From Golubevia sp. BC0850 (lineage: Eukaryota; Basidiomycota; Exobasidiomycetes; Golubeviales; Golubeviaceae): DNA of 64,000 nucleotides. Position numbers and translations under genes: made by a program. The notes under the pieces are model-generated. The model did no database searches and was not told the origin of the DNA. It was given only the letters and a program-made list of their open reading frames with translations. The stretch is from contig JAAVVG010000004.1 of assembly GCA_012976225.1 (NCBI GenBank), positions 1,178,001 through 1,242,000 on the forward strand. Reading direction: 5' to 3'. This document shows, one piece after another, positions 48,963-60,478 of the stretch (position 1 is its first letter; every line of letters begins with the position of its first letter).

Positions 48963-50240
48963 TTAGAAGGCTAGAGAGTAGTTTTGATTGAAGCCAGCGA
49001 CAGAGTGTCTTCTTCCATCCATTGAAGCGAAGAACATGCTAGTTGGAGTAGCGATCTCTTGAGAAGGAGCTGCGAAAGATTGAAGTCCGACTGGAGCCAG
49101 AAAAGTTGGACTCTGGAAGTCGTCAAAGGTAGAAGTTGATGTAGCTAGACACTGATTGAATTGGCTGTAAAGGTTAGAGTCGGATTCTCCAGTGCTTTGG
49201 TTGCTTACACCGAAATCGTTCTCACTTCCGTTGTCATTGTCTCCTTCTCCTTCTCCTTCCTCTCCATCTTTTCCGTCGCTCTTCATCTCAGAGAGTGGAG
49301 ATGGCATTACGAACTCTTGAGACAGGTTTGAGGTGATGTCTGGCAATCCGACCTTTCCGCGTTCTTCGTTGAGCTCTTTCAAGAGTTTCTCGTTCTCATT
49401 CGTGAGAGAATTGATTTGTTCACGGTAGATTGGTTCAGTCTTCAAGGCTTCTGAGACGAAGGATAGAGCGCTCTTGACGATGAGTGGCTTGGAAGGACGT
49501 CTGACGTCAGACGTGGCTGGGATGACTGCGGCCAAATCCTGAAAAGTTGAAAAGGAAATGTGAGAAGCGTGAGATCAGTAACTTGGACTTTGAAAATATA
49601 AGACTCCAGGATACAAGGGAAATGTGGTTCGTCTCGTGGAACAGGCCGACGGAAAAGAACGGTCTAAGTTCACAGGACTCACCAAGAAACGACCGTTCAA
49701 AGTCTCTCTTCTTGCTCTCTCGGTTGCGTTGTGCAGAGCGCGCTTTTGAGCTCCATCCTCTCCTCTGCGAGTGTTTCTGGGAGCGCTTCCTTGCTTCCTA
49801 GCAACCTTTCGAGATCCAGCGTTACGGATTGGACCTACGCTTCCGGTTTGAAAATGAAGCTGTGCTTGTGAATCAGTCCCCATTTGAAAAGTTGGAAATA
49901 CATTTGGGTGTTGTTGACTAGAAGGATTGGAGAATGGTTCTTGTTGATGTTGAGATTGTACGTATTGATATTGTTGCAATTGAGGTTGTTGACCGTGACT
50001 AGCGGGCCCAAGGTTAGATTTCTCTTCAGGAATCCAGCCAGAAGGAGGAGATGAGTTCAACTCATTGTAGTAATGAGCAGACTTGAAAGCTGAAAAACCT
50101 TCTAGAGGAGAAGTAGAAGCGGGAGTGGCCGGCGAGTGAACCGAAGAGTAAGACTCGGAAACGGAGACGGCGGTAGAAGAAGATGGTGATGGTTGATCGA
50201 AGATTGAGAAGTTTGGTAGGTAATTGGAAGTTGTAGTCAT
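48963..50240 (-). CDS. bHLH-zipper transcription factor
   Basis: Two exons, 50240..49683 and 49538..48963, encode 377 residues. The intron falls inside the HLH domain. The basic region KRALHNATERARRETLNGRF carries the H170/E174/R178 triad that, in this family, contacts CACGTG-type E-boxes. Helix 1 ends at the splice, the loop is PATSDVRRPSKP, and helix 2 is LIVKSALSFVSEAL. A coiled coil follows at once (EPIYREQINSLTNENEKLLKEL), so it should dimerise as a bHLH-ZIP. The N-terminal 160 residues are Ser/Gln/Pro-rich and the C-terminus has an acidic GEGEGDNDNGSEND block, both plausible activation regions. Target genes cannot be inferred. The upstream spacer is unusually long, consistent with complex regulation. 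Confidence 0.9.
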
Positions 50241-52522
50241 CTTGGAGAACTTGAAGAGGTCTCTAGACTTGACGGTGGGAAGAGTTGATGCTTGACCGCG
50301 TGTAGCTGGGAGGTTTAGGGTTCGAACTCGAGCCTTGATGGTGAAAGCGAGTGAGTGGGTTGTTGCTCGAAGGCCGTTTGATGTGAGAAGGCTGGTTGAA
50401 GGCTGTAAAGGTCTGAGAAACGTTTCCGCGAGCGAAGCTCAAAAGCGTACTTTGACTGGAGGGAGGGGAGGAGAAGTGGGGAGAGAGGGTCCAGTGCGAG
50501 TAGTCAGCCAGACGTGATTCTTCACTTGGAATCTTATCCTACCACATCTTGACGAGCGTAGCAAGTGAACTCACCTCAAAGACGTGGGGGAGGGGGTGAA
50601 AAGAAGAAAAAGGTGGTGGAAAGACGAGGAGAAGGGAAAGAGGCTATTGGGAAAGGAAGAACTGCCTTTTAAACGAGTTAGCCCGGTTTCAGATATTGAA
50701 TTAAGCGCCCGATTAATCTAAAGATCTCAAGACGCCAAATTCACAGGAGACACTTTGGAGTGGACGCCCTCCGTGGGGAACCTTCGCAAAGACCTCATAT
50801 CACCGTGTCCTGCGAAAATTGAAAGACCCGAGAAGGACCCGGATCGCAGGACCCGGATCGCGGATCGATCCCTTCCATCTCTCACTTGATTCTTGAAGCT
50901 TGAAGGAAAGAGTGATCTGCAAGACTCTTCATTAAACGTTGAACAACAGATAGTATATCCTTGTTCGGAGAAGATTCGTGAAGAGAGCTTCCAAGATCCT
51001 GGCCCAATGTATCGAGGAAGATCGATCCCTCCCCTGCGCCACAAGACCTCATGTCATTAAATTGATTCTTCCAATTACCTCTCGAGACGTCGTCACTCTC
51101 CACTTCACTTCTCAACCAACATTCTTGATTAGCTTGTTTGGGATTGCGAGTATACGACTGGGTGGAAGTCCTCAAACGGTGCCGATGTACATACTATATA
51201 GGAAGGAGGACTCGCTTGTTGTCTTCATCGATTCTTCTCCACTCAGAGGAACCAGAAAGGGCCGTTCTCTTCTTTCGAAGACGGTCATCGAGACTCGAGA
51301 AGCGGACAGAGTGGAAGGGCTAAGTCGATGAAGCTTTGTACCACCTCTGAAAGCAACACCATCCATCACTGAAGTACATGCATATGTTTCAGCTTGATTG
51401 CGCTGCTAAGCCAGGTGAAGAAGGTGACTTTTGCCACTCCCCTACTTCACTTTCCCCCCTGATGTCGACATGGGCTCCAATCCTAACCTGTCAATGTTAA
51501 GGTTTCTCGTTGCTCTAAGTTCTCTTTCTTGTAAGCTCTTTGCGTACGAATATCTCTCTTCAAGTCACTGAAGTCAAAGTTACTTTGAGGTGCTAGCACC
51601 CTCGTGTAGCACGTCAATCACTACGTGTTCCAGAAGATTTTTTTCGAGAAGGTCTCTCGCTCTCGAGCTCTTCTCACGCCCAAATCATCACATTATGTGC
51701 ATGCTCAACACAGAGGCTCTGGGAAGACGCAAGTGAAAACTTTCCGGTTTGCTTCCCAGAAAGAGAAAAGGAGATAGAGAACAATTTGGAAGATCTCCTT
51801 CCTTGGAGAAACACACCTCAGTGCTACCCACATGATCAGTTTTTGGAGTCATTCAATCAGAGCCAGTTTTTTTCAAGGGGGGATGAAACGGCGAAGAAGC
51901 GAACGAGTCGCGAACGTGTGAACTCAAGTATGAGGAGATGTTTCTCTTTCGATTGTATCCCTGGTAGAGGTTGAGAAAGTCTTTGTTGCTCCTCTCTCTC
52001 TTTCGATCGCTTCGTTCCGACTTTTAGGAGAATATCTCAGATAGTTGATCATGAAACTGTGACACCTTCTGGAATGGTGTGGTGAGAAGGTCGTCGAAGT
52101 TCTTCTTTGTCGGTTCATTTTGTGACGACGCCGTTCGTCTCTATCGCTATACCGTCGCAGCGAGGGATAATGGACCAGAAGGACTGGTAGATTTCTTTCC
52201 ATTAGTCTGAAATCTTTTTACCGATCTTCTCGCTTGACCTTGGTCCTTTCTGGGCTGAGGGGGAGCTGAAGATCTTGTTGGACCTCAAAGCTTCTCGCTC
52301 CTTCCTCACTGGAATTTCTCTCGACAGCTATTTGAATTTGAAGACGAAATTTCAATCTTATCTCAGATCAAGATCCAGTCAACGTGTCTCTGACAGCTGG
52401 CACAATTCGAACTCACAGCAACAGCTGCGCTTTGGTCGCTCAGCAGCCAGCAGCGAAGACAGGAATTATTTCGTCTTGAGCCTCTTACAGCCTACATCAA
52501 TCATCAATTCAACACACAAGAG
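50241..52522. other. Long gene-poor divergent spacer
   Basis: A 2.28-kb region, the longest without a supported gene in the window, between the bHLH factor (-) and the auxin-efflux-type carrier (+). It holds a small GC-rich tandem duplication at 50834-50861. Short frames on both strands near 50727-51331 overlap each other and show no family features. It may contain an extended promoter, long spliced leaders or a non-coding transcript, but the sequence alone does not show which. Confidence 0.4.
50834..50861. repeat. Two perfect copies of a 14-nt GC-rich unit
   Basis: The unit AGGACCCGGATCGC occurs twice in direct tandem (50834-50847, 50848-50861) and is followed by a partial GGATCG echo. It sits about 600 bp upstream of the bHLH gene start in an otherwise A/T-leaning spacer. 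It could be a pair of binding sites or a chance duplication. Confidence 0.85.
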
Positions 52523-55453
52523 ATGGAGACGCTAGGAAGGCACAAGTCGAAGCAAGCACCAATCTTGAACTTGGTGGAAGTGACTGCTTCTTCTATCTTA
52601 GAGGTAGTCATCCTTGCCAGCGTAGGTTATCTCTTGGCGAGAAGAGGTGTAATCGATAAGAAGACTCAAACCGTGAGTGCACATACAGAGGCGGCAGTCG
52701 AGGATGGGAATGGAGGTGATTACGATCCTCAGAATGAGACTGAGAGTATAGGAAGAAATATTGCCAGAGATGGATAGAGAGGGACGAGATAGACTAAGTG
52801 GAGTGCTGTAAAGAAAAGACAGAAGAAACGTGGGAGGCTCAACCGAGCAGCTGCTCTCCAAGATTGATTGGTGTTTTTCAGATAGCTGGAATCAAGTCGC
52901 CATGGCCGAGAATCTATAGTCGCAATTCACTAGGTTGGCATACTGGATTAGAGAGAACCTTGCTTCTAGCTCTAACCACCAATCCTTTCCTATCTGTTTT
53001 TTTGACCTGGTTCATCTTACTTTTCACCCCTCTATTCAACATTTTCGAACTGCAGAAAATCAACAAGGTGAGTGCTCAGACCAATCGAGGTATCTTGACT
53101 TCCCTCTCTAACTTTCCTCTCATTCTTCCTCCCCTCTCCCCCCCCCTTCTCTCTCTCTCTCTCACTTTCTCTCTTGTCTCTTCTTCTTCCTTTACCCATT
53201 CTCTTCTCCTCCTCTTATAGCTCAATGTCTCATTCTTCACTCCAGCCCTGCTCTTCTCAAAAGTAGCCTTCTCTCTAAACCCAGCACGATTGGCAGAGCT
53301 TCTCATAGTCCCGTTCGGTTTCGTGGTAGTCACTCTGGTGAGCACTTTCAGTGCTGTCTCCTTAGCTTGGTTGTTTGGTGTCAAGGGAGCCAAGAGGAAT
53401 TTTGCTATTGCTTGTGAGTTTGAGATGAAGGCTGCTGATTTGACTCCTCACTCGCCTTGTCGAGCTCGAAATAGGCTCTCTCTGACATTCTAGTTTCTTA
53501 CAATATTTGGTCGTTCCTTCTGCAGGCGCAATCTCTCCAAACTCGAACTCTCTGCCAGTAGCCTTGATGCAATCTCTAGTTACAACAGTTCCTCAACTCC
53601 ACTGGGAAGAAGAAGGTGAACCGGAAGACACTATCGATGGAATGCTGGGTAGAGCTTTAACTTATCTGGTTCTATATTCTACTCTAGGAATGTTTTTGAG
53701 GTGGTCTGTTGGAGCTAGGTTGCTAAGCAGTGTTGACGAGGAAGAGAACAAGGAAGATGAAGGAGGAGCAGAGCAAATGGATCAAGAGATCGGTCAAGAA
53801 CATAGGGAGACTGAAGAAGAAACGAGCAGAGAGAGAGGAAGGAGCAGAAATCGAAGTCATGCCAAAGACGGAGAGATCGAAGAAATGGAAGAAGGGATGG
53901 GATTAATTGGTGAAACTCCATTAAGAAGAGGTTCTTCATCTTCAGTCGGTTCTGGGAACAAATTAAAGCTAGGTTCAGGAAATTCGACTCCAAGTCTTTC
54001 TATTAGAAGAGCTACTGAAGATGGGGGAAGTGTTGGAAGACTGGTCGATTTAGATGAAGAAGATGAAATTAATGGGAAACAGAAGAAAAAGAATTCTAGA
54101 TCAAGATCTGGACCTCCAGGTTGGACAAGGAGTTTCCCAAATGCAACCGATGGAGATAATCAAGATGATTATGATGAAGATGATTTACATGCTGCTTCCT
54201 CTGGTGGAAGGAACCAAGTAGATGAGGAATGGGGTGAAAGTGAAGAATTTCAAAATCAGAGAGTCTCAAACCTCAGATCATCATCTTTCCTCTCTAGAAT
54301 GGCTCAGAAAGTTTCAAGATTCTTCAATATCGTAGTGGTCAGACCAGTGAATGGGGTTCTAAACTTCATGACCGCTCCTCTCTGGGCTGCAACACTATCC
54401 CTTATCGTGGCTCTGATTCCGCCCCTTCAAAAAGGATTGGATTCTGTTGAACCTCTAGTTGGTGCTCTTCAAACTGCTGGAGCCTGCTCTATCCCTCTTA
54501 CTATGGTCGTACTTGGAGCTTACTTCCATGAAGAGAAGCCGGAGAAAAAGGAAGAAGTCGGCAAAGGAGGTGCGCCAACTCTGACTGGAAACGGTTTGAC
54601 CAAGATTACTGAGGAACCTAGAAGTTTGCTGGGCAACGGGAATGGAGATGGAGAGACAGGAGCCGACGATCCTTGGAGAAGGTCTTCAATCGACAGTTCT
54701 CCCTCTAACGATCTTTCAAGTTCAAGTTCAACTTTAAACTCCGGAGCGAACCCAGCAACCAACAAAAGGAAATCTTGGATGAGAAATCCTTGGGCAAGTA
54801 ACTCAAATTCAAACATCAACAGTGGAGGAAGTGAATCTGGAGATGCTTCATTTTCAGTCTCTGGTTCAGCTCCAGGTTCAGTAGTTGGAGAAGGAGAAGA
54901 TCAGTCAGATCCACTCTTAAGTTCTCGACATTCTCAAGCTCAATCCAACGCTCTTTCAAATTCATTATCCAATCGAAAAACTCCAGAGCAAATCCAATCA
55001 AGTTTACAAAATCGAACGATTTTGATCTCTATCCTTGCTAGAATGTTTTTAACCCCTTTAATTCTCATTCCTCCTCTAGCTTGGTATGCGATTTCTACGA
55101 AAAGCAATGTGGTTGATGATCCGGTCTTCGTTTGTTGTGCGGTTCTACTTATTGGAAGTCCTCCAGCTCTAACTTTGGCTCAGATCACAAGTCAGGCTTC
55201 GAAAGGGGGAGGTGGATTCGAGAGACTCATCAGTAGAACTATCTGTGAGTTTTCGCATCCTCTGTGAACGGAACGTCACTCGCGTTGCTCATCTTCTCCC
55301 TCTCTCTTTCTCTCTCCAGTCGTGGCATACGCCATCTTGGCCGCTCCAACCACGGTCATTCTAGTTCTCACAGCCTTACTTATTGCCGAGAACGATCATA
55401 AAAGAGGAGGAGGTCCAAACACTATTGGTGTGCTGAACAGAAGTTGGATGTAA
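52523..55453 (+). CDS. Auxin efflux carrier / PIN-like membrane transport family protein
   Basis: Five exons, 52523..52672, 53056..53067, 53221..53413, 53526..55244 and 55320..55453, encode 735 residues. The family (Mem_trans) has two bundles of about five helices around a central hydrophilic loop and includes yeast ER-located members of unclear substrate. The N-terminal bundle shows LNLVEVTASSILEVVILASVGYLLARRGVI, LNVSFFTPALLFSKVAFSL and ISPNSNSLPVALMQSL. The family asparagines near NSNSLPVAL are kept. A loop of about 400 Ser/Glu/Asn-rich residues is interrupted by helices at 54370-54530, and the C-terminal bundle follows (LISILARMFLTPLILIPPLAWY, CCAVLLIGSPPALTLAQI, YAILAAPTTVILVLTALLIA). 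Exon 2 is a 12-nt microexon encoding KINK, needed to join RRGVIDKKTQT to LNVSFF as in homologues. Confidence 0.87.
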
Positions 55454-55743
55454 AGGGTGGAGGGATAGGACAACTACTTGTAAATATCGATGTGTAATGG
55501 TTTCAGAAAATGAATGATGACACACGAAGCTTATAGACCTCTCCAAGAAGAGACGATCTAGATCGACAGAGCTTTCGTTTCGAACAATCCTCAAACAGAG
55601 TCGTGTGAATTTTGCATCATCTAGAAGAAAAAGAAATGTATTGTATGAAGAAAATTAAGAAAACAAAACAAGGGGTGACTCTATCGTATCTACAATCTAA
55701 AAACAAGTGTCAACATCTACAAACGTCCCAGTCTCCCTCTTGT

Positions 55744-57870
55744 CTACTTCTCGATCGGTTTCTTCAAGATCTCTGCCAAAGTGGCATTGAAGACTATAGG
55801 GTTATCGAGATACAAATGATGTCCGGCGTCCGGGACCACGTAGGTCTTTCCATTTGGATTTCCAAACTTCTTCAACCTCTTGACTAATTCCCTACCACCG
55901 CCAACATCCATCCAATCATTAGATCCATAAAGAGCATAGACGCCAATCTTGGTGCTTCCCAGTACTTGCATCCTATCGACTTGTGGCCATCTAGCATGAG
56001 CTCCTACACTCAGAATGTGAGCCAGGGCGTCTGAGGCAGAGTGGAAGGATAGAAAGCGAAGTCAGTAATTGATCTCTGAGTTTTGATCGACTGGTTCTCT
56101 ACTCACATTCTGAAGAACCTTTAGCAGAAAAGATCGAATAACAATAAGCATGGAGAGCGTGAAGGTCTTCAGTCGGAAGAGCACCAAATCTTCGGCTAGT
56201 ATAGCGACCAGCTAAAGTCGGATAGGATGTGAATTCAGAAGTCAGTCAACACATCGACAGCTTAAGGTTTGTGACTATTTTTCTTCGGGAATCTACTCTA
56301 CTCACCCAGCATTGGAGAAAATGCAAGAGATCCTCTCAAAATACTGAAAGGACTGACATTCTGTTCCCAAAGCCAACCAATGACACTTCTAGTTCTACTA
56401 CTAAATCTAGGAGGATTGTTAGTATCCACTTTAGGTTGTCCATCCTTCTTAGTCTCTGTTGATTTTTCGATTTCTCTGGCTTTAGACTCCGAGACTTGAC
56501 CTTCTTTCTTCACTTCTCGAACTAATTCAGAAGCTTGATCTGAAGCTTTGGAGGAAGAAGAAGGGGCGATGGATTGTTGAACATCTCTCAATTCTTGTTC
56601 AACATCTTTTGTTGAGGAAGTAGAATCTGTAGAGAGTCTTCTGTCATTTCCTTTAGAGGCGAAAGGTGAGGGTTGATCTTCTCCTGAACCTGGATTTGCA
56701 TCTGGATCTGGAGGGGGGGGGGGGAAAGAGATGCGCGAGGGGAAGTAAAGAGATTAGGCTTCAAAGTTCTCTCCCAAAGAGAGCTCACCTTGATCAATAC
56801 TCACGAGAGGGAATTCCAGCAGGAGAGACCAAGATTAATTTATCAACTCTTTCCGGGTATTTAGAAGCATAACTTAAAGACATGTAGCCCCCAAGACTAT
56901 GGGCTATCAGCGACATTGACTTAATGTTATTCTTCTCTCTCCACTGTTCTAGCGAATCTATGAAGAAGTTTTCAGCAGCTTCAACTCTTTCCTTGGTCCC
57001 CTGTTTAACCACCGAACTGGGAACATTAAAAGGAACTCTAGCCGATCTACCCATTCCCAACCAATCTAAATAATAAGTTCTAGTATCCAAACCTTTGGAA
57101 GAAGGTGCGTTTGCCATGGCTCCAATGTTTTGAAAGTAAAAAGCAGTTCCAGCTCCATAACCATGTAACACCACTCTGACCTCTTCTTCGACTTCTTCAC
57201 CCTCTTTTCTGGGGATTCCAATTTCTAATTGATTGATGAAACGTTTTTCGGATTTGGAAAACCAAGATCCTATGCCTGAGGATTTGGATCTTAGATCTCT
57301 ACCTATATCCACAGCTCTAATGATTCCTACTTTCCCATCTGAATGAAGTGAAGTTCCACTTGTTGCTAAAGTTGTCCAATCCCTTTCAGAATGACAATTT
57401 CTTTTCTTCTCATTCTCTCTTTCTTCTAGATTTGAGAACTCTTTTGAAAGATTCGAAGATAAAGACGCTCTTTTATCAGTCTTGACATCTTTCTGACCGT
57501 CAGCATCAACATCAGAATCCGAAACTGAACGATAAATCTTGCCAAAACTGTCTAAATTGTTAGCATTAGAAAGAGTGGCACCTTGGAAATAACCGGATTT
57601 CTTGTAGAGATGAAGCTCTGCTTCTGCTCCTTCTGTTTTTGAAGATGACATCCAGGCTGAAAGTGATGCTTTGAAGGTGGTCGGAATCTCCTTGGGAATG
57701 TATTTCGGGTTGGAATTTGGCAGGAAAGTTGAAGCTGTTGGTGGATTTGAAGTGGAGGAGGAATTGGGAGTTGGAATTGAGAGTTCTGGATTTGAATTGG
57801 AAGCTTCTTGTAAGATGGTAGGATCTGATGGAGTCGTCACTCCTGAAACTGGCTGAGAAATGGAGGTCAT
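55744..57870 (-). CDS. CLD1/CGI-58-type alpha/beta hydrolase (lipid acyl hydrolase or acyltransferase)
   Basis: Four exons, 57870..56805, 56707..56306, 56211..56107 and 56030..55744, encode 619 residues. The fold is clear: [17 protein letters not shown] (oxyanion strand), DWLGMGRS, and the nucleophile elbow AHS325LGGY, with VSPAGIP after it. Near the C-terminus [11 protein letters not shown] supplies the acid and DAGHHLY the histidine. H595-x4-D600 forms the HX4D motif of the CGI-58/ICT1/CLD1 group, whose members deacylate cardiolipin in mitochondria or acylate lysophosphatidic acid. A polar insert of about 110 residues separates the two halves. The N-terminal 100 residues are Ser/Thr/Pro-rich; a mitochondrial role is plausible but unproven. 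A C12 tract lies just upstream of the exon 2 acceptor. Confidence 0.88.
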
Positions 57871-58312
57871 ACTGAGAGAGTTTGAAGAGGTGCGAAGACG
57901 TGGAAGGATATTAGAAGTTGAAAGAAGTCGCTGAGGTCGCTCGGTTGCAAACTGAAGGAGGCTTCTTAAAGCCAGTGTTGCTAAATCGTAAAAGTAGGAA
58001 CGAATGTAAAAAAAAAGATAAAAGATGCGTTTGGGGGGAAAGATAAAAGGAATGGAAACGAGCTTCCGGTTTTATACCTTTTCTTGGAAAAGCTGATGTC
58101 AGCTCACCCACACCTAATAGGGCTGCGCGCTCTTTCGACCGGTCTGGAGTTGAAAAGGGCATGAAAATGCAGAAATGCTACTTTTTGTGAACTGGCAAGA
58201 AAGTTGCAAGGATCATCATCCGAGAGTGAGCGCAGATGCGTGACTTGTGTGACTTGACAAGACATCTTGAGGTTTCTGCTTCTTGACCAACTCAAGTTAA
58301 GTCAAGTCAAGG
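57871..58312. other. Divergent promoter region
   Basis: About 440 bp between the hydrolase (-) and the SUR7-like gene (+). The words TCAAGTTAAGTCAAGTCAAG just before the + strand ATG form a short imperfect repeat (AAGTCAAGT-type). No other structure was recognised. Confidence 0.45.
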
Positions 58313-59618
58313 ATGCAATTGTCTCATTACATTTTCGTTCTCATCACATTGGTGGCAGTTGCTCTACTCGAGATCTCTGCTGTTAGGAGTAACAAGTGGT
58401 GAGTAGCGTAATCGATTCGAGTGGAGGACGGGGGTAAGGTGATAAGGATGGATGGAATTAGAGCTCCTACAAAAGCTAAAGTCTGAGCAAGAGAATCTTA
58501 TAGGAGCTGTTACAGAAGTATGAGATTCAACCCAACTTCTTCTGGCATCCCTCAAACCAACGAGGCTCAGACAGGAGAGATGTATAGAAGCTGCACCTCC
58601 AACTTATCCATCTCCATACCACCTCCAACCCTCTCAGGATCGTCTTCAAAACTCCCTCTTCATCACCTCTACATCTAACCTCCCACTACGGTCTCTTCCA
58701 AAGATGTGACAAGGCTTCTCTCTCCTTCCTCAAAGGGGTGGAAACTTCTTCTGATCTTGGCTCCTGGTCTTTCATTGGCGTAGGCAATCAAACTAGCCTT
58801 CTGACTTCTAGAGGCGATTCTTTGATCTTCAAAGGTAGTGAAATTAGTCAAGAAAGGAGAGGAGAGGTAGATGATGCAGAGGGATGGAAATGTAGAAGGT
58901 TCCCTTCAAAGGATGATTGTAAGGACGGAGAAGAGTGAGTACCTTGAAGTTGTTGAGAGTGGTCCGCAAGGGTGTAGAGAGATTGATTATAGACTTAGAA
59001 TCTGGTCATTGCTCAGGGAGGAGAAGGGGGGGAAAGTTGGTAACATGAGGGACCTGCAGATCTTAGCAACCCCCCAGACACTGATCTATTGTATTTTCTA
59101 CTTCCACCCTCTACAATCTCCTTTTGCTCAATCTGGAACCTTCTGTCCTTCCTCAGTGACTTTTGCATGGCATGGCGTTCATCAGCGTACATTTCTCTCC
59201 TCTCTCTGTTCTGCCTTTTGACTTCAATCATCTCCACAACCTACGTTCTCTTCATCGGTGGAAGATTAAAGAGAGCTACTGGTTGGAGAATGATTTCTGG
59301 GACGTTATGTGGCTCAGGTAAGAGCAACGTCTGATTCCTCCCCCCCCCCTTTGTTCTCTCTTCAACTGACATCTTCGATTCCTCTCTTGACCTCCAGTTC
59401 TCCTTCAAATTGCATCTATGGCTCTGATCGCATACATCTTCAACAACGATGAGCAATTTTACTCTGGTTGTAAGCTCTCGACGGGTTTCTTTGTTCAAAC
59501 TTTCACTTGGACTTTGGGAGCCTTGATTACTGGGAGTTTGGTTGGGGTTGGATACCATAACGAGAAGGTTGAGATACATGGTGGAGTTGGCGGTGATGGT
59601 TATAGGAGTCTGGAATGA
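58313..59618 (+). CDS. Four-helix SUR7/claudin-like membrane protein
   Basis: Four exons, 58313..58398, 58638..58934, 59157..59317 and 59398..59618, encode 254 residues. Helix 1 (YIFVLITLVAVALLEISAV) is followed by an extracellular-type loop with YGLFQRCD and, after a variable stretch, WKCRRFPSKDDC and FCMAW. Helices 2-4 are AYISLLSLFCLLTSIISTTYVLFI, VLLQIASMALIAYIF and FVQTFTWTLGALITGSLVGVGY. This Cys-bearing first loop and four helices resemble the SUR7/PalI-type proteins of fungal plasma-membrane domains; the assignment is by architecture. Exon 2 begins at 58638 because earlier acceptors run into a TAG in the required frame. The resulting intron of 239 nt ends in a long pyrimidine tract. 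All junctions are in phase. Confidence 0.72.
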
Positions 59619-60478
59619 GGACTGAGCTCGGGTGGTTAGTTTTTGGCTTTGTCATGTTGTACTTTTACTGGGTTTTTGGGTGATGGAACAAAGCTCTGTC
59701 ATATTTTGGGCTAATGACCAGAAAAGGTACATTTTTTGTTTAGTCCTGTTTGAATGCAGTCTGAACGCCCTTCGTTGGCTTCTGACCATCACTCGAATCG
59801 TCAAACATTTCGGGAAGTTGTGGTCTCGCGTGGGTTGGCTGTTTTTGCTACAGAGATAATCGCGTTATCCCGTGCTTCCTAGTTCATATGGAGTTTGAAA
59901 TCAAACCTGCAAACAGAGAAGATCAATGAATTCGAGATTGTTGAAAGGAAATCCTCTCGAATTACTTGCTCTGGAAGAGCTCAGTTCGTTCCTCCAAGGG
60001 GAATCCCAATCGACAGTTCACTTTCATCCCGAGTCCCTGAAGAGATCATACACAAAACCCTTGATATTAAGAAAGAGAATAGCATGAAGAGAAGGAGTAT
60101 GTAGAAGACCTTTCCTCTCGAATTTCTCCCATCCATCACCCTCCCTTTTCGAGACACGAACGCTCAATACCATAAACTCGAGCATGCACCGTTGAGGAAA
60201 GGGAGAAATCCATGGAACAGTTGAAATACGATTCTCTCTTTTTGATTCATCGCCAACTGGGATGGAAAGGAAGTAGAAAGAGAGAGCTCGAGGTCAGATG
60301 ACCCCCATGCACCAAAAGCAGCCTATGAACAAGTCCTACTGACCAGTCTCTCCTAACTCCGAAGTCCTGAGCTTGACATTACCACTCTTGATCCTCTTGT
60401 TTTCCCTCAATGCTTTTCTTCCTTCCTTCCGAAGTCTGACTGAGTGTGGAGTAGTCACCTCTCGACTGTCTAAACCGA
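59619..60478. other. Convergent region
   Basis: About 860 bp between the SUR7-like gene stop (+) and the last recognisable part of the F-box-like pseudogene (-). A + strand frame at 59895-60104 contains RVPEEIIHKTLDI, vaguely F-box-like, but it has no other support. No RNA gene or repeat was recognised. Confidence 0.4.

Noticed and set aside
50319-50330. GGTTCGAACTC, similar to a tRNA B box
   Set aside because: No A box at the right distance and no cloverleaf or acceptor stem could be formed.
50727-51331. Overlapping frames on both strands in the long spacer
   Set aside because: They mirror each other, have no splice structure and resemble no protein family.
59895-60104. Frame with RVPEEIIHKTLDI that hints at an F-box
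   Set aside because: Only a dozen residues support it, with no leucine-rich continuation on either side.
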